NCBI RefSeq assembly: GCF_003719305.1
Contig: NZ_RARC01000015.1
Coordinates: forward strand, 62,001 to 126,000
DNA length: 64,000 nt
Direction: 5' to 3'
DNA from: Mycolicibacterium stellerae
Lineage (GTDB): Bacteria; Actinomycetota; Actinomycetes; Mycobacteriales; Mycobacteriaceae
Made by a program: the position numbers and the translations under genes. The notes under the pieces were generated by a model, which worked only from the letters and a program-made list of their open reading frames with translations, had not been told where the DNA came from and searched no databases. Below, piece by piece: positions 1 through 7,556 of the stretch; the stretch's first letter is position 1, and the number at the start of each line of letters is the position of its first letter.

Positions 1-211
1 CGCGTCGGCGGTCCGGGCCCGCCTTGGGTGGGGCATGTTCCCCACCGGTTCTGCGGCCCCGTACCTGGCCGACGGCGCGTTCGTGCAGATATCCGACGTG
101 TACCTCGATGTGCCCCTGTTCTGGCAGTGCTGGAAGTTGGACAGCCTACTGATCAACACCGTCACCGACGCGGTGCGCGCTGCGGCATCCAAGTTGTGGC
201 TGGGCGGCTAA
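1..211 (+). CDS. lysG: LysR-family regulator LysG/ArgP, 3' end only
   Basis: This is the C-terminal ~70 residues of a protein that starts before the window; reading frame 2 is open from base 2 to the TAA at 209-211. The residues include GWGMFPTG, then LDVPLFWQCWKLDS, then a terminal helix NTVTDAVRAAA. This matches the end of the ArgP/IciA/LysG branch of LysR regulators, where a VPLYWQxW motif precedes a final helix. In mycobacteria LysG usually controls a divergent lysE basic amino acid exporter, which would lie outside this window. The DNA-binding domain is not visible, so the assignment rests on the tail alone. Confidence 0.75.
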   Translation, partial: ASAVRARLGWGMFPTGSAAPYLADGAFVQISDVYLDVPLFWQCWKLDSLLINTVTDAVRAAASKLWLGG

Positions 212-229
212 TTCGGCTGTTCGTTGGGA

Positions 230-1678
230 ATGGAGACACCAGCACTGCACAATGAGACGATCGTCGCAGAACACGGCGATGCGGGCTCTCCCGACGCGCG
301 GCAGGAGAACACGATAAGTACACGGATGCGCTTGGCGGCAGGGCTCTGTGCCCTGTCCGTCGCCCTGCTCTGCGGAGGATTCGGGGAATCGGTCGCGACT
401 GCCGACACAGAAGCCGACGGTTCGGTCAGCGGCACCCCCGAACAGGGCGTCCAGGGCTTCAGCAGCCAGGACGCGGCAGGCACAGTGCAGACCGAGCCGG
501 CCGAAGGCCCAACCGAGACGAACCCCGTGGACTCGATTCCGGAGCTACTGGCGGCGTTGGACACCGATCCGGACTCGGCATCCGGCGATGGCGAATCAGC
601 AGCCGACGGGACTGCCCACGTGGCACCAATCGGCCTGACCGGGCCGATGGCCATCGGCGTTTCGACTGATCAGCAGGTTTCGACTGATCAGCAGGCAGTC
701 ACGGCGGCGGCAGCCGATGAGGACAACACGGGCTCCGACTCGAGCGCGGCGACCGCTGCCCAAGCGGTGAGCGAGCCAGAGGTCGCCGTCTCGTCTTCGC
801 CGGCGACGCAGCCCTCGTCAGCGCCCGAAGGCGATAATGTCGCCGTAGCCCAGGACGCTGCTGCGCCTGCGAGCGATCCTCCCGTCGAGGAGTCGACGAC
901 TGTCCAACCGGTCACGACAGAGGTCGCATCGGCAACAGAGAGCGCGACGGTTGAGCCCGCGGCGACGGTCAGTGCTGCGCAGACGACCGACGTGATCACA
1001 GCAATGGCGTATCTCCTCACCGCGCTGGTCGATAACACTGCCGCGTTGATCCAAATTCCGAGTGAACTTCTCTCAATGCTCGGCTTCCCTCCGATGAGCG
1101 CTGAGGCGACCGCGTCGCTGACTGCCGGCGGAGTTGGTGGGAGTCTGTTGGCGGGTGGCCTGTACACCACTGCCCGTCTACAGCTGGCGTCCTCTCTGTC
1201 CGCGCCGACGGGCTGGCCGGGAATGCTGATCGCGCCCGGCGATCCGGCCGGATTGGCATCTGGCGCCGCAGGGCATCCGACTGCCGGGGGCGTCGGCGCC
1301 AGCGGTGCGGTCGAACAACATCCGGTTGGGCTCAAGGCGGTGCTGGCGGACGGAATCGTGCCGGACGGGGTGCGGTCGATTCTCCAACACACAGTTGACG
1401 CCGTTCTGGCCCCGCTGTCCGTGCTTGCGCTGGCTGCATTGGCGTCGCCGGGCGTCGCCGGCCTGCTACTTCTCAGCGTCGTCGGAATGTTCGTCGGGTA
1501 TCGCCAAGCCAGGGCCGCGTCGATACTGCGGGCGGTGGGCATCGGTCGCTTCGTCAAGGCAGGGCCGCTTGGCGTCGTCAGGTCGGGTGGACTCGTCGCC
1601 CTGCATGCCCGCTCGGCGCCGCCCACGGCACGGCCTGCGCGGTCCCGGACGCGAGAGCATCTCACGCCTGTCGCCTGA
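230..1678 (+). CDS. Exported Ala/Thr/Ser-rich protein with C-terminal hydrophobic segment
   Basis: I do not recognise a family. From ATG 230 the protein is ~482 aa. A typical signal sequence (MRLAAGLCALSVALLCGGFG) begins at the in-frame ATG at 326, so either the n-region is unusually long or translation starts at 326. The next ~200 residues are low-complexity Ala/Thr/Ser/Glu/Val, as in a wall-spanning linker. Residues ~400-450 are strongly hydrophobic (LSVLALAALASPGVAGLLLL and following) and are followed by a basic tail, which suggests a membrane anchor. A perfect 18-bp tandem duplication within the gene encodes STDQQV twice. It begins 18 bp after the LysG stop but its function is unlikely to be linked to LysG. 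Confidence 0.65.
   Translation: METPALHNETIVAEHGDAGSPDARQENTISTRMRLAAGLCALSVALLCGGFGESVATADTEADGSVSGTPEQGVQGFSSQDAAGTVQTEPAEGPTETNPVDSIPELLAALDTDPDSASGDGESAADGTAHVAPIGLTGPMAIGVSTDQQVSTDQQAVTAAAADEDNTGSDSSAATAAQAVSEPEVAVSSSPATQPSSAPEGDNVAVAQDAAAPASDPPVEESTTVQPVTTEVASATESATVEPAATVSAAQTTDVITAMAYLLTALVDNTAALIQIPSELLSMLGFPPMSAEATASLTAGGVGGSLLAGGLYTTARLQLASSLSAPTGWPGMLIAPGDPAGLASGAAGHPTAGGVGASGAVEQHPVGLKAVLADGIVPDGVRSILQHTVDAVLAPLSVLALAALASPGVAGLLLLSVVGMFVGYRQARAASILRAVGIGRFVKAGPLGVVRSGGLVALHARSAPPTARPARSRTREHLTPVA
660..695 (+). repeat. Perfect 18-bp tandem duplication inside an exported protein gene
   Basis: Two identical 18-bp copies lie at 660-677 and 678-695 and add six in-frame residues (STDQQ plus Val/Ala) to the low-complexity linker. 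The copies are identical, so the duplication is probably recent. Confidence 0.9.
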
Positions 1679-1696
1679 TCAGTACGCACGCCCAAC

Positions 1697-1706
1697 CAAA
1701 CGTTTG
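1697..1706. promoter_or_regulatory. Palindrome upstream of the mycofactocin-type SDR gene
   Basis: CAAACGTTTG is a perfect 10-bp palindrome 80 bp before the SDR start codon. It sits in the 107-bp gap between the exported protein gene and the SDR gene, which also holds AT-rich stretches that could be a promoter. An operator role is inferred; a palindrome this short could be chance. Confidence 0.3.
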
Positions 1707-1785
1707 TCCCGCAGGGATTGATTAAACAGCCTGCGTAAATTAGGTTCGCGTAGTTGGAGAATCCCATTCTAACCGCGGAGGACAG

Positions 1786-2667
1786 ATGGCCGGACGGCTC
1801 GAGGGCAAGGTCGCTTTCATCACAGGTGGTGCTCGCGGTCAGGGACGCGCGCACGCGCTCGCAATGGCCAAAGAGGGCGCCGACATCATCGTCATCGACA
1901 TCTGCCGCAACATCGACTCGAACCCGTACCCGCTGGCAACGCCGGACGACCTGTCCGAAGTCGAGCGGTCGGTGAAGGAACTCGGCCGCCGGGTCTTCGC
2001 CAGGGTCGCCGACGTACGCGAGCGCCACGAGCTGCGCGACGCGCTCGAAGCCGGTGTCGCCGATCTCGGCAAGCTCGACATCGTCGTCGCCAACGCAGGC
2101 ATCCTGCCGATGGCGTTCGGAAAAGAGTTCGATCCCATGCATTTCGTCGACGCCACCGACGTCGACCTGCTTGGCGTGATGAACACGGTCGCCGTTGCCC
2201 TGCCCCACCTCCCCAACGGCGCTTCGGTGATCATCACCGGTTCGACCGCGGGCATGATCAAGGGCACCAGCGACAACCCGATGATGGGCCCTGGCGGGGC
2301 GGGCTACGGCTGGAGCAAGCGCGTGTTGATCGACTACGTCGACCATCTGTGTCTTCAGGTGGCGCCCAAGATGATCCGCGTCAACGCGATGCACCCCACC
2401 AACGTCAACACTCACCTGCTGCAGAACGACGGCATCTACAGTGTGTTCCGGCCCGACATGATGGCCGAGGGCAAGCAGCCGACCCGTGAGGACGCCGAGC
2501 CCGCCTTCACCTACTTCAATGCGATGCCGATTCCCTACGTCGAACCCGAGGACATCGCCAACCTCGGCGTGTTCCTCGCCAGCGAGGAGAGCCGCTACAT
2601 CACCGGACAACACATCCGTGTCGACGCGGGCTCAATGCTCAAGTGGCCCAACGGGCCTGGCAAGTAG
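1786..2667 (+). CDS. Mycofactocin-dependent SDR-family oxidoreductase
   Basis: This 293-aa short-chain dehydrogenase/reductase has the cofactor motif TGGARGQGRAHA near residue 14 and an NAG motif (VVANAGILP) near 105. The catalytic region is SxxxxGYGWSK near residue 175. The expanded loop after beta-2 (DICRNIDSNPYPLATPDDL) is the hallmark of the mycofactocin-coupled SDR subfamily, whose nicotinamide is held non-exchangeably and recycled through mycofactocin. The substrate is probably an alcohol or steroid/terpene-like compound but cannot be read from sequence. The ATG follows a good ribosome site (GGAGGACAG). It converges with the haemoglobin gene, with 3 bp between the stops. Confidence 0.9.
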   Translation: MAGRLEGKVAFITGGARGQGRAHALAMAKEGADIIVIDICRNIDSNPYPLATPDDLSEVERSVKELGRRVFARVADVRERHELRDALEAGVADLGKLDIVVANAGILPMAFGKEFDPMHFVDATDVDLLGVMNTVAVALPHLPNGASVIITGSTAGMIKGTSDNPMMGPGGAGYGWSKRVLIDYVDHLCLQVAPKMIRVNAMHPTNVNTHLLQNDGIYSVFRPDMMAEGKQPTREDAEPAFTYFNAMPIPYVEPEDIANLGVFLASEESRYITGQHIRVDAGSMLKWPNGPGK

Positions 2668-2670
2668 CCA

Positions 2671-3030
2671 TCAGGCGACGCTGGTCGCGATCTCTTTCGA
2701 CAGCGGTGCGATCGCGGCAAGGATCTGCCCGGTGGTCTCCTCGGGTACGCCCGCGGCAGCGAGGCTCGCCGCCAGGTGGCCTGCCACCAGGTTGAAGTGG
2801 TGCATGGTGATGCCGCGACCCTGATGCACCTGGCGCATCGGCGCACCGGTGTAGGGCAGCGGCCCGCCGAGGGCGGCCGCGAAAAACTCGACCTGCTTGC
2901 CCGCCAGGCGAGACATGTTGGTGCCGCTGAAGAAACCGACGAGCTCTGAGTCGGCGAGAACACGGTCATAGAAGTCGGCTACCACGACTTCCAGGGCTTC
3001 CTGACCGCCGATCTGGTCATAGATTGTCAT
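2671..3030 (-). CDS. glbN: Truncated haemoglobin, group I (TrHbN-like)
   Basis: The 119-aa protein begins MTIYDQIGG and carries the features of a 2-on-2 globin: Tyr in helix B (ADFYDRVLAD), the Lys/Gln-containing E helix (RLAGKQVEFF) and the proximal His in helix F (MRQVHQGRGI). Length and motifs fit group I. In M. tuberculosis the family member GlbN oxidises nitric oxide to nitrate. The frame stays open upstream to 3198, but the MTIYDQIGG start gives the correct family N-terminus. It lacks the longer pre-A extension of M. tuberculosis GlbN. Confidence 0.88.
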   Translation of the reverse strand: MTIYDQIGGQEALEVVVADFYDRVLADSELVGFFSGTNMSRLAGKQVEFFAAALGGPLPYTGAPMRQVHQGRGITMHHFNLVAGHLAASLAAAGVPEETTGQILAAIAPLSKEIATSVA

Positions 3031-3133
3031 GGGCGCCAGTGAACGCCCGCACCATTGCGCGACCATTTCTACGGGTTGCGTGGCCGGAAAATCGGCCTCA
3101 CAAGGCCGCCGACAGCCGTGTGAGGCGTTCGCT

Positions 3134-3391
3134 TCAGGAGTTGCGGATCTTGGAGATGAGCTTGTCCTTGCTGAGGTTGGAGTAACCGGACAGGCCAAGC
3201 TCCTTGGCCCGCTTCTTGAGGTCGGTCACGGTCCAGTCGTCGAACGACCCCGACTTACCGCCCTTCTTGCCGACGGCCGACTTGCCTCGTGCGGCCGCGG
3301 CGTTGGCGATGCGTGCCGACTTCTGCTTGGAGTTGCCTTCCTTACGCAGGTCCTCGTAGAGCTTCTCGTTCTTGATGGTTGGGTTGGGCAT
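3134..3391 (-). CDS. Small basic Rho-N/SAP-like protein (DUF7218 type)
   Basis: The 85-aa protein is Lys/Ala/Ser-rich. Its C-terminal ~35 residues (VTDLKKRAKELGLSGYSNLSKDKLI) have the helix-turn-helix pattern of Rho N-terminal or SAP-type nucleic-acid-binding domains. The N-terminal half (IKNEKLYEDLRKEGNSKQKSARIANA) is the conserved plasmid-stabilisation-like region of actinobacterial DUF7218 proteins. An excellent AAAGGAGG site lies 7 nt before ATG 3391, so the longer reading to 3436 is unlikely. A DNA- or RNA-binding role is inferred. It lies downstream of the FAD reductase on the same strand. Confidence 0.8.
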   Translation of the reverse strand: MPNPTIKNEKLYEDLRKEGNSKQKSARIANAAAARGKSAVGKKGGKSGSFDDWTVTDLKKRAKELGLSGYSNLSKDKLISKIRNS

Positions 3392-3436
3392 TGCTCGCCT
3401 CCTTTCGGACTGAACTGATGAGAAATTCCCGCTCAT

Positions 3437-4612
3437 TCAGGTGGACAAACGTCGCTTGTTCTTGATCAGGGTCTCGCCGCGTTCGTAGTTGTCGTCCGCG
3501 TTGCAGGTCAGCACGCCGACTGCGGTGCCGCCACGCTCGTACCACGCGGTGAAGCCGTCCTGGTGGTCGATCAGCCTGGTGCTGTCGTAGCCGTCACCCC
3601 AGGCGTGGTACTTCACGGTGGCGTCGCCGATCGTCGTCCAGAACCCGGGTACGCCGTCCCATTTCGCGTCCTGACCCGCGGCCACGGCCCCGGCGATCTC
3701 GCCATGGTCGACGGCGTCCTGCCAATGCTCGACGTTGATACGACGTCCGGCGGTGGTGTTGATCGCCGACGCCACGTCGCCGATCGCGAACACGTCCGGC
3801 ACGGAGGTGCGCATGTTCGCGTCGACGACGACCCGGGAGTCGGCCGTGTTCAAGCCGGCGTCTTCGGCCAGCCCGCTCTGTGGCCGCACGCCCGTCGCGG
3901 CGAGCACAAGGTCACAGTTGATCGTGACGCCGTTGTCCAACCGCACCGAGCCCTCATCGACGGCCTCGACCGCGACGCCGCCGACGTAGCGTGCGCCGCT
4001 TGACACAACCAGCCGTCGCAGCCGTTCGCCTGCCTCGGCGCCAAGCCGGTTGTCCTGTGGGACAGCGTTCGGTGCGACCAATGTGACCGAAACACCTCGC
4101 CGGGCAAGGGAAGCCGCTGCCTCACAGCCGATGAACCCCGCGCCGATCACCACCGCGGAATCGGCATCTGAACTGCCGTCCCGCAAGCGCTGCGCATCGG
4201 CCAACGCGCGCAGCTGATATGCCCGCTCCCCGCCGGGCACCGGAAGGGGGACGGGCGCCGATCCGCAAGCCAGGATCAGTGACGAATAGGCAAAGCGCTG
4301 CCCGTCGGCGATGACGACGTGACCACCGGGATCGATGCGCTCGACTCGGGTATGGACGAGGTCGATGCGGCGCTCGGCATACCACTCGGCCGGGTGGAGC
4401 GCGATGTCGTCGGTCTCCCCGCGCAGGAACTCCTTGCTCAGCGGTGGGCGGGCATACGGCAATGCAGGGTCGGCGGTGAGGATGGAGACGGGCGTATCGG
4501 AATCATGTCGGCGGAACGCTTCGGCGGCACTCACGCCCGCGGGCCCGCTGCCGACGACGACCATCGCGGAGTTGTTCACGAACAGGCGCATACCCCGCAG
4601 AAGGCCGATCAC
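3437..4612 (-). CDS. NAD(P)/FAD-dependent oxidoreductase, ferredoxin-reductase type
   Basis: This ~385-391 aa flavoprotein has an N-terminal dinucleotide fold (VVVGSGPAGVSAAEA), the ARPPLSK motif of rubredoxin/ferredoxin reductases, a second fold VVIGAGFIGCEAA near residue 155, the ATG-like TGVRPQSGLA and the FAD-binding VFAIGDVA. The C-terminal domain is of the reductase type. It should pass electrons from NAD(P)H to a ferredoxin or rubredoxin, but no partner gene is adjacent. The GTG at 4612 overlaps the epimerase stop; the ATG at 4591 (MRLFVNNSAMVVVG) is an alternative start. It probably forms an operon with the epimerase. Confidence 0.85.
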   Translation of the reverse strand: MIGLLRGMRLFVNNSAMVVVGSGPAGVSAAEAFRRHDSDTPVSILTADPALPYARPPLSKEFLRGETDDIALHPAEWYAERRIDLVHTRVERIDPGGHVVIADGQRFAYSSLILACGSAPVPLPVPGGERAYQLRALADAQRLRDGSSDADSAVVIGAGFIGCEAAASLARRGVSVTLVAPNAVPQDNRLGAEAGERLRRLVVSSGARYVGGVAVEAVDEGSVRLDNGVTINCDLVLAATGVRPQSGLAEDAGLNTADSRVVVDANMRTSVPDVFAIGDVASAINTTAGRRINVEHWQDAVDHGEIAGAVAAGQDAKWDGVPGFWTTIGDATVKYHAWGDGYDSTRLIDHQDGFTAWYERGGTAVGVLTCNADDNYERGETLIKNKRRLST

Positions 4613-5496
4613 CCCTCCTTGAAGTAGTGCCCCGCGTCGAGGTCATCGAGCAACCCGGAGTGGGTGGGCCGCCAGCCGAGAAGTTCTCGCGTCCTGGTGC
4701 TCGTCGCGGGCGCGTCGACCGAGAAGAGGGGGCCGATCCAACCGAAGTGGTCGTAGGCGGAATCGGGGGCGATCGAGTTGACCGGAAGGCCCAGGTGCCT
4801 GCCGATCGTCTCGGCGATCTCACGCACCGGCACGCCGTCGTCGTCGGTCGCCTGCAGGATCGACCCGGCGGGCGCGGATTCCACCGCGCGCCGGAAGGCT
4901 GCCGCGGCATCGAGGCGGTGCACGGCAGGCCACCGGTTGGTCCCGTCGCCGGGATACGCCGAGACGCCCTTCTCGCGAGCGACCTCGATCAGGCGCGGGA
5001 CGAAGCCGTGGTCCCCTTCGCCGTGCACGCTCGGCGGCAGCCGCACCACCGCAGCGCGCACGCCGCTATCGGTGAACTCCAGCACGGCCTTCTCCGAGAA
5101 CCGCGGTAGTTCGGGCGGGGCGGCCTGCTCCTCGGTGAGGGTGTTGCCCGGCGAGAGCCAGAGGATCCCGCCCGCCACGACGAGTGGCCGGTCGGAGCCC
5201 GCGAGCGCCCCGCCGAGCGTCTCGATCGCCGTTCGATCCAACTCGGCGCCGCTCAGGAAATCATCGAAATCGTGGTGGAACGCCAAATGGATTACGCCGT
5301 CGGAGTTTTCGGCCGCTCGGCGCAGGCTGTCCGGGTCGTCGAGGCTGCCGCGATACACCTCGGCTCCGGCGTCGGCGACGCTCTGCGCCGACGAATCGGA
5401 CCTGGCGAGTCCCACCACCTGGTGGCCCGCCCCGATGAGCTCGGCCACAACCGCCGAACCGATGAACCCCGTCGCACCCGTCACGAATATGCGCAT
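4609..5496 (-). CDS. NAD-dependent epimerase/dehydratase (extended SDR)
   Basis: The 295-aa protein opens MRIFVTGATGFIGSAVVAEL, the TGxxGxxG motif of extended SDRs. Further landmarks are GLARS at the end of beta-2 and a VRLPPSVHGEGDHGFV segment typical of the atypical epimerase group; the C-terminus carries the substrate-lobe motif EIAETIGRHLGLP. The substrate is unknown. A GGAGGAG ribosome site precedes ATG 5496. It is divergent from the TetR gene at 5580, and two palindromes lie between the two starts, so the TetR probably represses this gene and the reductase downstream. Confidence 0.85.
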   Translation of the reverse strand: MRIFVTGATGFIGSAVVAELIGAGHQVVGLARSDSSAQSVADAGAEVYRGSLDDPDSLRRAAENSDGVIHLAFHHDFDDFLSGAELDRTAIETLGGALAGSDRPLVVAGGILWLSPGNTLTEEQAAPPELPRFSEKAVLEFTDSGVRAAVVRLPPSVHGEGDHGFVPRLIEVAREKGVSAYPGDGTNRWPAVHRLDAAAAFRRAVESAPAGSILQATDDDGVPVREIAETIGRHLGLPVNSIAPDSAYDHFGWIGPLFSVDAPATSTRTRELLGWRPTHSGLLDDLDAGHYFKEG

Positions 5497-5515
5497 GTGC
5501 CGTCTCCTCCTTGTG

Positions 5516-5532
5516 ATGTCAGCTACTGCCAT
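5516..5532. promoter_or_regulatory. Putative TetR operator, imperfect copy
   Basis: ATGTCAGCTACTGCCAT is an imperfect dyad (7-bp arms, 3-bp spacer, one mismatched pair). It has the same arm pattern as the perfect dyad at 5546-5562. Centre-to-centre spacing is 30 bp, about three helical turns. Confidence 0.55.
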
Positions 5533-5545
5533 CACAGTAACGCTG

Positions 5546-5562
5546 ATGACAGTCGCTGTCAT
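5546..5562. promoter_or_regulatory. Putative TetR operator, perfect dyad
   Basis: ATGACAGTCGCTGTCAT is a perfect 7-3-7 inverted repeat 17 bp before the TetR start codon and 49 bp before the divergent epimerase start. Its position and symmetry fit autorepression plus control of the divergent operon. Confidence 0.7.
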
Positions 5563-5579
5563 TCCACTACGATTCGTCC

Positions 5580-6143
5580 ATGAGCCGGTGGGAACCCAAC
5601 GCGCGAGGGCGCCTGGAGGAGGCGGCGCTCGACCTGTACACCGAGCGCGGGTTCGACGAGACGACCGTCGCCGAGATCGCCGAGCGCGCGGGCCTGACCG
5701 AACGGACGTTCTTCCGCCACTTCGCCGACAAACGCGAGGTGCTGTTCGGCGGGCAGGACGCGCTGGTCGAACTGATCGTCGGCACCATCGTCGATGCCCC
5801 CGACTCGATGTCGCCGATCGATGCGGTCGGCGCCGCCCTTGCGGCGGTGGGCCCGGTGTTCGCAGACCGGCACAAGCACGCAGGCCGGCGGCAGGCCGTC
5901 ATCGCGGCCAACCCCAGCCTGCAGGAGCGGGAGCTGATCAAGCTGTCGGCGCTCGCAGCCGCGATCGCCGATGCGCTGCGTCGTCGCGGCGCCACCGATT
6001 CGGCGGCGAAACTGACCGCGCAGGCCGGCGTCGCCGTGTTCAAGGTCGCCTTCGAGAGATGGATCAACGAGGGCAAGCGAGATCAGCTGGCGCAGTACAT
6101 GCGGGAGTCCCTCGACGAGCTCAAGGCGGTCTCGAGGGGCTAA
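5580..6143 (+). CDS. TetR-family transcriptional regulator
   Basis: The 187-aa protein has a TetR helix-turn-helix at residues ~10-55 (LEEAALDLYTERGFDETTVAEIAERAGLTERTFFRHFADK, read in two parts as helices 1-2 and 3-4), followed by an all-helical ligand-binding domain that contains a conserved C-terminal FERWINEGKRDQL helix. It is divergent from the epimerase, with two related palindromes in the 83-bp gap. The ligand is unknown. The likely targets are itself and the epimerase/FAD reductase pair. Confidence 0.9.
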   Translation: MSRWEPNARGRLEEAALDLYTERGFDETTVAEIAERAGLTERTFFRHFADKREVLFGGQDALVELIVGTIVDAPDSMSPIDAVGAALAAVGPVFADRHKHAGRRQAVIAANPSLQERELIKLSALAAAIADALRRRGATDSAAKLTAQAGVAVFKVAFERWINEGKRDQLAQYMRESLDELKAVSRG

Positions 6144-6207
6144 CGATTCGCCTCGTCGGCCGCGCCGACGTGTCGTGCTCCGGTGACGCGGTGGCCTACT
6201 GGAACCC

Positions 6208-6678
6208 GTGATCCGGATGGCTTCCACCGCAGCCACGCTGACGGCATTGCTTGTCGTCGCGCTGCCATCGGCCGCCGCGGCGCCCGCGACCGACGACGGC
6301 GGCTACGTGAACTCCACCGCGCGGTGCGCCGCGCCCAGCACGGTCGTCGTATTCGGCAGCACGGACACCTCGCGCGTCGCGATCTGTGAGACCTCGGGCG
6401 GCGAGTACGAATATCGCGGTGTGCGCCTCAGCGACGGCGCCAAGCTGATCATTCCCGCCGAGGCGTCGGCCGACGGCGCCTTCGTAGCGGAGAGTGGCGG
6501 GATCGGCTACCTGATCACCGCGAAGTCACTCGTCGTCAGCGAGGGCAACAAGGTGATCCGTGAGGAACCGATGGTGGAGTTCCACGGCCCGGCGGCTCCG
6601 GCCCAGCCGGCGGCAACGCCGACGTCCACGACGCCGTTGCCGCCACCGTTGCCGGCCGAGCAGGGTCACGAAGGCTGA
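6208..6678 (+). CDS. Small exported protein, unknown function
   Basis: The 156-aa protein starts at GTG 6208 (or ATG 6217) with a signal peptide ending SAAAAPA. The mature part has two Cys (TARCAAPS and AICETSGG) that could pair, a beta-rich central region (YEYRGVRLSDGAKLIIPAEA) and a Pro/Thr-rich tail. This pattern is common in mycobacterial exported proteins of unknown function. The 3' end overlaps the convergent IclR gene by 13 bp. Confidence 0.75.
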   Translation: MIRMASTAATLTALLVVALPSAAAAPATDDGGYVNSTARCAAPSTVVVFGSTDTSRVAICETSGGEYEYRGVRLSDGAKLIIPAEASADGAFVAESGGIGYLITAKSLVVSEGNKVIREEPMVEFHGPAAPAQPAATPTSTTPLPPPLPAEQGHEG

Positions 6679-7463
6679 GCCGCGCGCCAACCCTGCGGCG
6701 GCTTGCCGGACAGCGCCGACGTCAACTGCTGGGCCGCCGTCTGCACCGCGCGCACCAATTCCGTTGCGGGCAAGTGAGATCCCTGCTGGCGCCGTGTCAC
6801 GCTGAACGCCGCAACCGGGTGGCCGGTGTGGTCGAAGGCGCATGCCGCCACCGACTGCAGCCCGGGCGTGATGAGCCCGACCTCTTCGGCCCAGCCCTGG
6901 CTCCGCTCGGTCTGTAACAGCCGCCGCAGCTCCGGAAGGGAGGTGGGGCCCTCTCCTGTTCGGTTGACGAACGCGCGGGACGACGGAAACAAGGCACGCA
7001 CCTGGGCGGCGGGCAGATACGCAAGCATGGCGCGTCCGCTCGCGGTCAGGTGCGCGGGCATGCGCACACCGATCCCTGTCAGCGTGACGGCCATGTGCGC
7101 CGCGGTCGGATGTTCGCGAAGCAGGTAAAGGGTTTCCGCGCCGTGCAGGATCCCGAGGTGGGCGGTCTCGTGCACCTGGGCGACGAGTTGCTTGAGCACC
7201 GGGCGTGCCCACATCTCCAGTGGCCCGTGCCGGAGGTAGGCCGAACCCACCTCGAACGCCGACACCCCGAGGCCGTAGGTGCGCTGATCGGGCAGATGCA
7301 CGACGAACCCGCGCTCGGTGAGGACCTCGAGCAGGTGGTAGGCCGACGAGCGCGGCATGTCGAGATCACGCATGATCGCCGCGCCGGACACCGGGCCGGA
7401 TCGTCCGGCCAGATACAGCAGCACGTCGAGGGCCCGTCCCACCGCGGGGGATGTGCTGGACAT
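6666..7463 (-). CDS. IclR-family regulator, probable repressor of the hut operon
   Basis: The 265-aa protein has an N-terminal winged helix (VGRALDVLLYLAGRSGPVS, then MRDLDMPRSSAYHLLEVL) and the C-terminal IclR effector domain (ETAHLGILHGAETLYL, then MPAHLTASGRAMLAYL). It is transcribed away from hutU with 93 bp between the starts, and a perfect palindrome sits in that gap. The effector may be urocanate or another pathway intermediate; this is inferred from context only. Histidine utilisation in other bacteria is often controlled by HutC (GntR family) or HutP, so an IclR regulator here is specific to this lineage's arrangement. Confidence 0.88.
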   Translation of the reverse strand: MSSTSPAVGRALDVLLYLAGRSGPVSGAAIMRDLDMPRSSAYHLLEVLTERGFVVHLPDQRTYGLGVSAFEVGSAYLRHGPLEMWARPVLKQLVAQVHETAHLGILHGAETLYLLREHPTAAHMAVTLTGIGVRMPAHLTASGRAMLAYLPAAQVRALFPSSRAFVNRTGEGPTSLPELRRLLQTERSQGWAEEVGLITPGLQSVAACAFDHTGHPVAAFSVTRRQQGSHLPATELVRAVQTAAQQLTSALSGKPPQGWRAAQPS

Positions 7464-7483
7464 GGCTGGCCTCCCCGGGGCAG

Positions 7484-7503
7484 ATGTCTCGGATACGAGA
7501 CAT
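7484..7503. promoter_or_regulatory. Putative IclR operator in the hut divergent promoter
   Basis: ATGTCTCGGATACGAGACAT is a perfect inverted repeat (8-bp arms, 4-bp spacer) 20 bp from the IclR start and 53 bp before hutU. It is the only strong dyad in the gap, so it is the best candidate for the IclR binding site. Confidence 0.7.
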
Positions 7504-7556
7504 TAGTGGGTTTCGGGGTCTGGAAGCAACGACCGGTGATCGGGTGTGCTGAAGCC

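Noticed and set aside
688..2613. 641-codon open frame antisense to the exported protein and SDR genes
   Set aside because: It spans two genes on the other strand and shows no recognisable domain.
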